Of a stretch of 18,875 nt of DNA, positions 1-8,241 are shown piece by piece. Each line of letters opens with the position of its first letter. Within the stretch, counting starts at the first letter, position 1. This stretch comes from Carex sylvatica (taxonomy: Eukaryota; Streptophyta; Magnoliopsida; Poales; Cyperaceae): positions 1-18,875 of the forward strand of contig CAXKVR010000585.1 in assembly GCA_964058845.1 (NCBI GenBank), given 5' to 3'. The notes beneath the pieces were generated by a model. It was given only the letters and a program-made list of their open reading frames with translations. It was not told the origin of the DNA and did not search any database. A program made the position numbers and the translations under genes.

Positions 1-788
1 GAGGCCTATTCAACATAATCAACCTCACATTACCACTTCACCTAGTACAACCTACGGATAGCAATTAGTGAAAATTAGAATCTGTGCCATTAAATTTAAT
101 ATCACAATGATAAAATGTATGACAAGAGAGTAGTATGACAATATATACCGTAGAAGTGTATTCACTCCATGCAAACTCGCTCTACAAATTATTCTCAAAT
201 TAATACATGCTCACCCATTAAGAAAAATTATAAACATAAGCAATGTTATTTTAGCAATTGAAAAAAAACATATCTAAAGTAGGAAGAAAATATCAAAATA
301 GGTCAATGGAAAGAAAACCAACCCTGATCTGAGTTTAGTTGCTGTCAGCCAATCTTTAAAAATTCATTCTGGACAATCTACAAAGCCAACTTTTTTGTTC
401 TTTTTATATAAATGTAAAGGAAAGTCTAAACTACATGCTTGCGAAGTTTCAAGATTTTTGTAATTTTCTAACTATTTTTAACAGATTCTTGAATGCAGGA
501 GGCAGATTGGTAAAAGATGTAGAAAACAGAATTTTTTTGGAGATTCAGAAAAGAAACTTTAAAAATAACTAGTAAATCATAGAAAAATGCTATGAATGTA
601 AAATTTGGGTCTAAAGTGTGTGTTTTTGAGTCCTCTATCTGACTGTTCATGTGGATTTTTGTTTTGGACTTCTGATCAGCCTACACTGGCTGATCTGTCA
701 CAGAAGGTTATTTGGGGTTTTTGAGGTACCAGTAGAATTTCAAGGGTCAAACTTTAAAGCATTTAGTGAACAAAAATAATGAACTTAC
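1..788 (-). other. Intron 3 and further gene body of the minus-strand host gene; no firm exon
   Basis: AT-rich DNA downstream of exon 3. The only candidate coding piece is 149-181, open in frame and flanked by TAG and GTATAT on the minus strand, but too short to trust. A 16-bp copy of the exon 2 acceptor neighbourhood (actgttcatgtggatt, 966-981) recurs at 642-657. A relative of the intron 1 repeat appears near 660-740, including an 8-bp inverted repeat, gatcagcc/ggctgatc, at 674-695. No transposon termini or long ORF are visible. Confidence 0.35.
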
Positions 789-1672
789 CATCTCGTAGAG
801 CAGAAAGAGCTTGGCTAGCTGAAATACATATATAATAGAGCAGAAAGAGTTAAACACTTGAAATTGATTTAATGGCAGTATTCATGAATAAGAAGATAAC
901 TAGATAACCTGCATCAATTTTTCCGCTTTGTCACCTTCAAACTTCTCCAGATATGCTATTGCATAACTGTTCATGTGGATTAACAAACCTCATGTCATTT
1001 GGATTTTTCTAAAATTTATTACAACATTTCAAAGTTCTAACTCTAAAAGGTAAAACCTTGCTGTTCCAGAATATGCCCTTTATAAAATTATAAATTAAAA
1101 ATAGATTTAAGTCTTCTAATTTTTTGAAACTTTTTGAGGATATAGATTGTGCCTTTCTGAAACTTTTGGTACCAAGAACACCCAAATCAAAATTGTAGTC
1201 TGCCCTGTACAATTTTTACAAAAAAGGTCGTCAGCAAATAAAAACTGGTACTGGGCTGAAACTTTCCTCTTATAAAATTTATTAGAAAGCATAGCTCAAA
1301 AATACAGAAAAATATGAAATAAATCAAGGGTATAGGTTGCATCCTCCTGAGAATTTGGACAGAAAGAACAAGAAATTTGGACTTATAGGCTGTCCTGTGC
1401 AAAAATCACAAGACAGGCAAGTTAAAAGACCAAAAACTGGTACGTACCAGGCTGGTACACGGACTACCTTTCACAAATTCAAACATCTGACATAGCTAGA
1501 TGTCTCAGAAAAATTTGAAATTTTCTAGGATCAAAGCTTACACTCTCCTGAGAATTTAGACATCAAGAACACAAATTTAGGCATTATAGATTGGTCTGTG
1601 CAAAATTCACAAAATAGGCTGTCAGAATACCAAAACTGCTATTTCTTACCCGAAATTGCTCCAATTAGCCAT
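789..1672 (-). CDS. 5' part of an unrecognised spliced host gene (exons 1-3)
   Basis: Three short exons read on the minus strand. Exon 1 (1672-1650) starts ATG, encodes MANWSNF plus two bases, and meets a GTAAGA donor. Exon 2 (966-909) follows an AACAG acceptor, restores the split glycine codon and encodes YAIAYLEKFEGDKAEKLMQ before a GTTATC donor, which is the weakest site. Exon 3 (818-789) lies between a T-rich TTTCAG acceptor and a consensus GTAAGT donor and encodes LAKLFLLYEM. The phases agree: 2, 0, 0. Introns are 683 and 90 nt and AT-rich, as in plants. A TATA box and CT-rich leader lie upstream at suitable spacing. Exon 2 is charged and helix-like; I recognise no family. The gene should continue left; 149-181 is a possible next exon (33 nt, open, TAG acceptor, GTATAT donor) but weak. 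The exons are seen; splicing is inferred. A pseudogene or captured gene fragment is the alternative. Confidence 0.55.
1003..1640. repeat. Degenerate ~190-200 bp tandem repeats filling intron 1
   Basis: At least three diverged units. The best anchor, on the plus strand, is cctgtacaatttttacaaaa near 1204, cctgtgcaaaaatcacaaga near 1393 and tctgtgcaaaattcacaaaa near 1597, giving spacings of about 189 and 204 bp. Other shared blocks are a tcctgagaattt(g/a)gacat/g element near 1347 and 1550, an actggtac element near 1247 and 1435, and cttataaaattta near 1078 and 1269. On the minus strand each unit contains a T-rich tract ending in CAG that looks like a splice acceptor. The array lies wholly in the proposed first intron. 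A related block sits near 660-740, inside the third intron. Confidence 0.6.
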
Positions 1673-1845
1673 TGACGAGAGTCGATCGGAACCAAAATAG
1701 TGACGATCTGATGCGAGAGAGCGAGAGAGAGATGGGGAGGGATGGTGCGGAGAGGTTTTAGGGCTGGGCGATAAGGGTGAGGTCCGGCGGCTAGAATGTC
1801 TGAAGAGAGCGAGAGAGATGGGTCGGGTCTGGCGACTAGAAGGTC
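1673..1845 (-). promoter_or_regulatory. CT-rich 5' leader of the minus-strand host gene
   Basis: Read on the minus strand this stretch is strongly pyrimidine-rich, with repeated CTCTCTCGCTCTCT runs (GA/GAGA on the plus strand at about 1710-1735, 1805-1820 and 1850-1862). Such tracts are common in plant 5' UTRs. Two related segments of about 60 bp, around 1735-1800 and 1805-1860, share the gagagcgagagaga and ggcgactagaa/ggcggctagaa motifs, so the leader is partly duplicated. The start of transcription is inferred from the TATA box, not seen. Confidence 0.45.
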
Positions 1846-1872
1846 GGAAGAGAGCGAGAGAGACGGAGAGGG

Positions 1873-1878
1873 TTTATA
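1873..1878 (-). promoter_or_regulatory. TATA box of the minus-strand host gene
   Basis: TATAAA on the minus strand (CTTATAAACCC context) lies about 200 bp upstream of the ATG at 1672-1670. It is followed within about 30 bp by the CT-rich leader, the usual plant core-promoter arrangement. Confidence 0.5.
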
Positions 1879-1967
1879 AGAGGGAAATGAAATTTAGAAG
1901 GGGAAATGAAGTTCTTCGCGGCTAAAATCGAAAGATATCAATTCGGAAACGAAAATTTCAGCGGAAA

Positions 1968-2096
1968 AAAAAAAATCACCGACTGTTTTTCGAAAAACAG
2001 TCAGTGTTGTGGCCAACAGTGACTGTTTTTCGAAAAACAGTCAGTGTTGGTGTTCAACAGTGACTGTTTTCTGAAAAACAGTCGGTGATTTTTTTT
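1968..2096. repeat. 129-bp foldback block of three hairpins (MITE-like)
   Basis: The outer arms 1968-1990 and 2074-2096 are perfect 23-bp inverted repeats (eight A, then TCACCGACTGTTTTT, and its complement). Inside are three near-identical palindromes of 22 bp at 1981-2002, 2021-2042 and 2062-2083 (gactgttttt..aaaaacagtc), with a period of 40-41 bp. The first two are perfect and the third has a mismatch near its centre. They are separated by short spacers with caacag/gtgttg ends that extend the stems. No target-site duplication is evident, and no CACTA or other diagnostic terminus is seen. It could be a MITE, a remnant of a CACTA subterminal array, or a promoter hairpin array of the neighbouring gene. 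Confidence 0.7.
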
Positions 2097-2255
2097 GGCA
2101 AAGGGTTAAAAATTTTGCAAGGAAGAGAAATAAAAAAGTTTGCAAAATAATTTGTATATATAGATTGAAATTTATTTAAGAGATATATTTTTTACAAAAG
2201 TTTATGGGATAAGTGAAATTTTTGACAAATTAGTTTGGACATTCAATATTAGCTT
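2097..2255. other. AT-rich flank between the foldback block and the solo LTR
   Basis: Short AT-rich DNA with no ORF or recognisable element. It ends in AGCTT at 2251-2255, which is the left target-site duplication of the solo LTR. Confidence 0.5.
2251..2255. repeat. Target-site duplication, left copy (AGCTT)
   Basis: The 5-bp direct repeat AGCTT abuts the solo LTR and matches 4899-4903 exactly. A length of 5 bp is normal for Ty3/Gypsy integrases. Confidence 0.9.
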
Positions 2256-4898
2256 TGTCACACCCCGCGGCCCCACGAGGCGCGACAGGTGCTTCCTGCC
2301 GTAGACATACGGTTGCCCGTATGCCTACAAGGCAATTACGATATAATGGAAAGTAAAACACAACCAAACAAAACAAACAAATAACACAAACAATCAAATA
2401 AAACAAGCAAAAAGTCCACAAATCCCAGCTGGTCAGGTAATATCATACAAACCCGTATCTCGATGGATACGCTTCACAGGATGACATAGAGAATATATAT
2501 ACACAATCAAAACATAAATATATACATAATCTCTAATGTCAAAATACCAGACAACTAAGTAGCGGTGAAAACCAGGCCTACCGACCTCGTGTCTCTCTCG
2601 GATCCACCGAACCGGTACCTAAAAAATTAACCCAAAAGAGGGGGTGAGAATTGAATTCTCAGTGCGATAAATTGCCACAAATCGTTCCTGGACTTGCAAT
2701 CACAGATTATATTCAAAAAGTAAACACAAATAAAGCTCAGATCAGTTTATAATCATATATAAACATGAATGCACAAATCCGACAACATTTATCCAAATGA
2801 AATCACAATTCAGGAATTGCCAAAATGAAATTCAAGCACACAATATTTGGTTTAACTCGATTTCAGAATATCTGGTAGTAACTACAGATGTTCCACCAAA
2901 CTGGACCCCAATTCGTTCCCACTCATCTGTAGGGTTACAGACACCTACAGACGGCTGCGCCAGGTAAAATCTTTTCTCATGACACTTATATGTAGTTACA
3001 GGCTTAACTGTTTAATTAAAAGTCTGGTTCCAATTCATATCCGGAAAATCCATATAAATCCAATTGACCATCCAAACGCATTACCCCCTGGGTAATGCCT
3101 CCGATACACAGTCACCCATAACCAAAATCATAATACAAAGTCACTTACCCCTCGTCCCAACCGGTACTGGGAACTGCCGAGGGCCAGACGATCTAAAGCT
3201 TTAGAATACTGGGCGTCAAAATCCATGCATAGACTTTGACAAATCCGGATTCACTCCCTGAGTGACGTCATCACGATGGATGACAATAATACCATATCCA
3301 CCAACCGATGGTGATGTAAAGCACGGTGACTTTAATTCCAAAATCAGATCATTCAGATCAACACAAATAATAACCATACCAGCATGCAAATCAATCAGAT
3401 AAAACAATTCAAGTTTCACTTTATTTGGGCAATGCAATGCATATGAATCAAAACACAGTTTAATTTCTGAATATAAAATATCAGACAAGTCCAGAAACCC
3501 CGCACCTGAGTAATAGCGCACTCGACTAAGGCTCAGGCGTCTCGAACGACCCAGAAATCCTTTGCCTCGTATGATTATCACCTATTTCATACATTAATTC
3601 GATTAACGCGTTCGATTAATATCCGATAGGTTATCACGAGTTAATTCAAGTTAAACACGGTCTAGGGTTCGTATTCAGGTCCTAATTACTTAAGTTTAGG
3701 GATTTCAAAATAAAGACTAAACCCTAATTCGAATTCCAAATTCAGTTGGTAGGTTTAACCAAATAACAAGAATCGAATGTTTTAACGAAGTTATAACTCG
3801 ATTAATTTCCGAATTTCCCACACGAAATACCACCATTCATTTCCATTACAATCCAACCCCAAAACCCTAGTTCAATTTCAAATTCCACAAGCAAATCAAT
3901 CCGATTATCGAGTTATAACGTTTCAACTCAAATTCGAATTCGAATTTCACCAAAAATATAACAAACCAACTGAATTAGGGTTTCCAAGAGAGAAAGAAGA
4001 CAAATCATATCAATTATCACAAATTAACAACTAATCGAGCTAGAACTCGATTACTGAAACCCTAATTACGAATTTTAACCGAAATCACGACAAATCGAAT
4101 AAATTAGGTTTTCAAAAGAGAGATGAAGAAATACCAAATTGAAGCTTTAGAATCGATCAAGGCTCGTCAATTCAGCTCGAATCTCGATTTTCCGGTCAGT
4201 TCGATCAGTTTCCGCGCTCGATTTCTCTCTCTCTCTCTTTCCCTTTTTTGGTTCGGCCAACCCTAACCTTCCCGTATTTTTTTTCTTTCAATTTTTTTCG
4301 ATGGAAATGAAAGGAAGGAGAAGGGTTTTTGATTTAATAATTCGAATTTTACACATATACCCCTCTAACTTTTTAATATTACCAAACTTTGATAATTTCA
4401 CAAATAAGCCCTTATGTAAATATTTTATTTATTAAAAAGAGGAAGAGAAAGAGAGAGGATAGTTTATTTGGACCAATCATCCGCACTGCGGATCCCTCCA
4501 GCCGCATTTACTGCGCAAATAGCAAACACACACCCCAGTGCGGATCAATCATCCGCACTGCGGATCCGTCCAGCCACACTCACGGCGCAGAAAAAGTCCG
4601 AGCCTAGTGCGGACGCACTGAGGCTAGTGCGGATGACACCATCCGCATTCAGGACTTAGCGAAAACTTCAGAAGAGTACAGAACTCACCCGCAGTGCGGA
4701 TTCCCATCCGCACTACCATCCGCACCCAGAGAAAATTGCAGAAATTAGTTAAGGAAATTGTCCCAGTGCGGGTGAAGCCACCCGCAGTGCGGGTCATCCA
4801 TCCGCACTGGACCATTTTTCTATATTTATAATTCGATTCTTGACGCTTAACTCAATCAGTCAGTATAAAATATTTATTATAAAATTCATAATGTCACA
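2256..4898 (-). mobile_element. Complete solo LTR, Ty3/Gypsy (Tekay/Del-like), minus orientation
   Basis: This 2,643-bp stretch is the reverse complement of the LTR that flanks the full element at 5506-15430. On its own strand it starts TGTGACATTATG (4898) and ends CGGGGTGTGACA (2256), so it has TG...CA ends. The 5 bp on each side are identical: AGCTT at 2251-2255 and AGCTT at 4899-4903. That shows a genuine integration followed by LTR-LTR recombination that removed the interior. It is clearly more diverged from the other two LTRs than they are from each other, so it is older. It has the full-length middle region that the 5' LTR at 5506 has lost. It retains the CCGCAC/GTGCGG palindrome cluster, the telo-boxes and the candidate intron signals of the family. 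Confidence 0.93.
2619..3148 (-). other. Candidate leader intron inside the solo LTR
   Basis: On the minus strand the donor GTAAGT (3148-3143) and acceptor TTTTTTAG (ending 2619) bound 530 nt. The older copy has kept both signals although the acceptor changed from CAG to TAG. Confidence 0.35.
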
Positions 4899-4903
4899 AG
4901 CTT
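4899..4903. repeat. Target-site duplication, right copy (AGCTT)
   Basis: Matches 2251-2255 exactly and fixes the outer ends of the LTR family to the base. Confidence 0.9.
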
Positions 4904-5505
4904 ATTTATGTTGAATTTGTACATATGTAAATCTAATTTATACAACAAATAATATGGAAAAAAATAAAAATAAAATATTTTCAAACTTTTTACAACTTTC
5001 ATGGACAAATCATACTTATAATTGTTGATTTTATAGAATTTAATTATTATTTGCTCTTTCAATATGTGTAAATATTTGTGGACCGTTCATTTTCACACAA
5101 GCAATCGACGGTCGATTTTCAATGAAATAATTTCAAAGTTATTTTTAAATGATCAATGGAAAATATTAAACATAACCAAAATAAAATTTCTGAAGTTTGA
5201 TCATGTCTAAGCTTCAATCCAACGTCTCTTATGTAAAATTGATCCGACGTCTCTTATGTAAAATTGAGAAATTTGGTTACCTCAGGAGAAACAAATTTTG
5301 TTGGGAGGTGTCTCTATGCAAATTTCTCTGGATAATGGGTGATTTTTCTAAAATCGAAACCCATCCCCTCTCTGGATACTTGGTGATTTGTTCTCTGAAA
5401 ACGTATTAATTTTTCCAACACATTGTTAGCAAAATATTATACATTAACATATAATTTTCTTAGATACAATTAGATTTAAATAAATTAATGTTGAATGTCT
5501 AAATT
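4904..5505. other. AT-rich spacer between solo LTR and full element; no gene seen
   Basis: About 600 bp of AT-rich sequence, presumably the host DNA into which both elements inserted. It holds a 21-bp exact direct repeat at 5222-5242 and 5247-5267 (acgtctcttatgtaaaattga, period 25). A looser repeat lies around 5325-5400 (ctctggat..tggtgattt). A 70-codon open frame at 5197-5409 includes the repeat but has no recognisable motif and is probably chance. The 5 bp before the element are AAATT. Confidence 0.5.
5222..5267. repeat. Two-copy 25-bp-period direct repeat
   Basis: acgtctcttatgtaaaattga occurs at 5222-5242 and again at 5247-5267 with no mismatch, separated by four bases. Confidence 0.85.
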
Positions 5506-5593
5506 TGTGACATTATGATAACGTAAGAAAATATTTTTATACTGACTAATTGAGTTAAGGCGTCAAAAATCGAATTATAAATATAGAAAAACG

Positions 5594-5945
5594 GTCCAGT
5601 GCGGATGGATGACCCGCACTGCGGGTGGCTTCACCCGCACTGGGACAAGTTCCTTAATAAACGGCTGCAATTTCCTCTGGGTGCGGATGGAGGTGCGGAT
5701 GGGCACACGCACTGCGGGTGAGTTCTGTACTCTTCTGAAAATTTTGCTAAGTACTGAATGCGGATGGGAGCATCCGCACTGGCCTCAGTGCGTCCGCACT
5801 AGGCTCGGACATTTTTCTGCGCCGTGAGTGCGGCTGGACGGATCCGCAGTGCGGATGATTGATCCGCACTGGGGTGTGTTTGTTAATTGCGCAGTGAATG
5901 CGGCTGGATGGATCCGCAGTGCGGATGGTTGGTCCGCACTGGGGT
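5594..5945. repeat. Cluster of GTGCGG / CCGCAC palindromic motifs in the 5' LTR
   Basis: At least fifteen copies of a gtgcgg(a/g/c)t core or its complement occur in about 350 bp. Several are joined as the palindromes ccgcactgcgg and ccgcagtgcgg. It is GC-rich and rich in CpG/CHG sites within otherwise AT-rich DNA. The same block is present at 13145-13496 and, inverted, at about 4481-4808. Because it lies in the presumed U3 it may be an enhancer or DNA-binding array, or simply hairpin-forming; function is not shown. Confidence 0.7.
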
Positions 5946-6448
5946 GTATTTCTGCTATTTTTGTTATTTTTGAGGGACTTATTCGCAAAATGGATTAAAT
6001 AAACCATCTTCTCTCTTTCTCTTTATCTTTTTAATAAATAAAAATATTACATAAGGGCTTAATTGTGAAATAAAACATTTACATAAAGGGCCTATTTGTA
6101 ACAAACATTTTTAAGTTTGTTAATAACTAAAAGTTGGAGGGTTTATTTGCAAAATTTCCAAACATTAATTATAACCTTTCTTCTCCTTTCATTTTTCCAC
6201 CGAAGTATTGAAATAAAAATACGGGAGAGCTAGGGCTTATAGCCGAACCAAAAGGGAAAGAAAGAGAGAGAGAAATTGAGCGCGGAAACTGATCGAACTG
6301 ACCGGAAAATCGAGATTCGAGCTGAATTGACGATCCTTGATCGATTAGAAAGCTTCAATTTGGTATATATTTCTCCCTGGTAATTTCTTGAAAAATCCTA
6401 ATTTATTCGAGTTATTCGATTTGTCATCATTTCGGTTGAAATTTGTGA

Positions 6449-6791
6449 TTAGGGTTTCATAATCGAGTTCTAGCTCGATTAGTTGTTAATTTGTGATAAT
6501 TGATACGATTTATCTTCCTTTTCTCTTGGAAACCCTAATTTTATTTGATTTGTTATATTTTGGTGAAATTCGAATTCGAATTTGAGTTGAAACGTTATAA
6601 CTCGATAATCGGATTGATTTGCTTATGGAATTTGGAATTGAACTAGGGTTTTGGGGTTGGGTCGTAATGGAAATGAATTGTGGTATTTTGTGTGAAATTC
6701 GGGAATTAATCGAGTTATAACATCGTAAAACATATCGATTCATGTTGTTTATTCAGAACTACCTAGTGAATTGGAATTCGAATTAGGGTTT
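6449..6791. promoter_or_regulatory. Telo-box cluster in the LTR
   Basis: Four AAACCCTA/TAGGGTTT elements lie at 6449-6457, 6530-6538, 6644-6651 and 6783-6791. Equivalent positions exist in the 3' LTR (offset 7,551), and four are recognisable in the solo LTR (near 3718, 3860, 3974 and 4057). Telo-boxes are known plant promoter and 5'-UTR elements bound by telobox-binding factors. Their use by this element is inference. Confidence 0.45.
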
Positions 6792-7286
6792 GGTAATGGT
6801 GTTAATTATCGGATATTAATCGAACGCGTTAATCGAATTTAACGTGTAAAATAGGTGGTAATCATACGAGGCAAAGGATTTCTGGGTCGTTCGAGACGCC
6901 TGAGCCTTAGTCGAGCGCGCTATTACTCAGGTGCGGGGTTTCTGGACTTGTTTGATATTTTATATTCAGAAATTAAACTGTGTTTTGATTCATATGCATT
7001 GCATTACCCAAATAAATTGAAACTTGAATTGTTTTATCTGATTGATTTGCATGCTGGTATGGTTATTATTTGTGTTGATCTAAATGATCTGATTTTGGAA
7101 TTAAAGTCACCGTGCTTTATATCACCATCGGTTGGTAGATATGGTATTATTGTCATCCACCGTGATGACGTCACTCAGGGAGTGAATCCGGATTTGTCAA
7201 GTCTATGCATGGACTGTGACGCTCAGTGTTCTAAAGCTTTAGATCGTCTGGCCCTCGGCAGTTTCCAGTACCGGTTGGGACGAGGG

Positions 7287-7724
7287 GTAAGTGACTTTGT
7301 ATTATGATTTTGGATATGGGTGACTGTGTATCGGAGGCATTACCCAGGGGGTAATGCGTTTGGATGGTCAATTGGATTTATATGGATTTTCCGGATATGA
7401 ATTAGAACCAGACTTTTAATTAAACAGTTAAGCCTGTAACTACAGATGAGTGTCATGAGAAAAGGTTTTACCTGGTACAGCCGTCTGTAGGTGTCTGTAA
7501 CCCTACAGATGAGTGGGAACGAATTGGGGTCCAGTTTGGTGGAACATCTGTAGTTACTACCAGATATTCTGAAATCGAGTTAAACCAAATATTGTGTGCT
7601 TGAATTTCATCTTGGCAATTCCTGAATCCGAGTTAAACCAAATATTGTGTGCTTGAATTTCATATTGTGTGCTTGAATTTCATCTTGGCAATTCCTCATC
7701 CCCTCTTTTGGGTTAATTTTTCAG
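7287..7724 (+). other. Candidate leader intron inside the 5' LTR
   Basis: A consensus donor, GG|GTAAGT, at 7287 and an acceptor with a T-rich tract, TTTTTCAG, ending at 7724 bound 438 nt. The homologous signals are kept in the 3' LTR (14838-15367, 530 nt) and in the older solo LTR (3148-2619 on the minus strand, 530 nt, acceptor TTTTTTAG). The 5' LTR rearrangement lies within it and changes only the intron length. If used, splicing would shorten the transcript leader before the PBS. Conservation of both sites across all three copies is seen; splicing is inferred. Confidence 0.4.
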
Positions 7725-8102
7725 GTACCGGTTCGGTGGATCCGAGAGAGACACGAGGTCGGTAGGCCTGGTTTGCACCGCTACTTAGTTGTCTGGTATT
7801 GTGACTAGAAACATGTATAGATTTATGTTTTGATTGTATATATATATGTGTTCTCTATGTCATTTTGTGATGCGTATCCATCGAGATACGGGTTTGTATG
7901 ATATTACCTGACCAGCTGGGATTTGTGGACTTTTTGCTTGTTTTATTTGATTGTTTGTGTTATTTGTTTGTTTTGTTTGGTTGTGTTTTACTTTCTATTA
8001 TATCGTACTTGCCTTGTAGGCATACGGGCAACCGTATGTCTACGGCAGGAGGCACCCGTCACGCCTCGTGGGGCCGCGGGGTGTGACAGGTCCTTCCCCG
8101 GG

Positions 8103-8114
8103 TGGTATCAGAGC
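8103..8114 (+). promoter_or_regulatory. Primer-binding site for initiator tRNA-Met
   Basis: TGGTATCAGAGC is complementary to the 3' end of plant initiator methionine tRNA and is the standard primer site of this lineage. It lies 14 nt after the LTR end at 8088 (spacer GGTCCTTCCCCGGG), wider than the few bases usually seen. Confidence 0.92.
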
Positions 8115-8241
8115 ATGGTTTAGAACCTGAACCAGACTTGTTTGGATACGAGAGTGGTATACGTATTAATGGGGTCGTCGCGACTATACAAATTTCGTAT
8201 GATATATCGAATATTATAAACTAACTTTGTTTATTCAGAAA

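Larger units (their letters stand above)
5506..8088 (+). repeat. 5' LTR
   Basis: 2,583 bp, starting TGTGACATTATG and ending GGGTGTGACA. Both ends are fixed by comparison with the target-site-flanked solo LTR. It is collinear with the 3' LTR at a constant offset of 7,551 bp up to 7627. From there 68 bp (7628-7695) replace the 160 bp present in the 3' LTR (15179-15338) and in the solo LTR. The first 450 bp hold the GTGCGG/CCGCAC palindrome cluster. A TATAA at 6170-6174 followed by a GA-rich segment (about 6240-6275) is a possible promoter and leader, but the TATA is not conserved in the solo LTR, so the U3/R border is uncertain. Confidence 0.93.

Noticed and set aside
149..181. A fourth exon of the minus-strand host gene
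   Set aside because: It is open and flanked by AG and GT, but it is 33 nt long with a weak donor, and nothing confirms it.
1009..1402. Two related small peptides on the minus strand as a gene family
   Set aside because: Their similarity comes from the tandem intron repeat; the proposed exons lie outside them.
1968..2096. A CRISPR-like array
   Set aside because: The units are palindromic hairpins with tiny spacers inside a eukaryotic genome. Nothing about the context is prokaryotic.
5197..5409. A 70-codon frame in the spacer between the two elements
   Set aside because: It is built partly of a 25-bp direct repeat, has no motif and no convincing promoter or splice context.
5609..5827. Short Arg/Thr-rich open frames over the GTGCGG cluster, both strands and in each LTR
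   Set aside because: They are translations of the palindromic repeat in several frames, with no sign of coding constraint.
6855..7307. A 150-codon open frame repeated in the LTRs (also 14406-14858, and shorter in the solo LTR)
   Set aside because: It begins at GTG with no ATG near the front, has no recognisable motif, and ends inside the candidate intron. The similarity between copies is just LTR identity.
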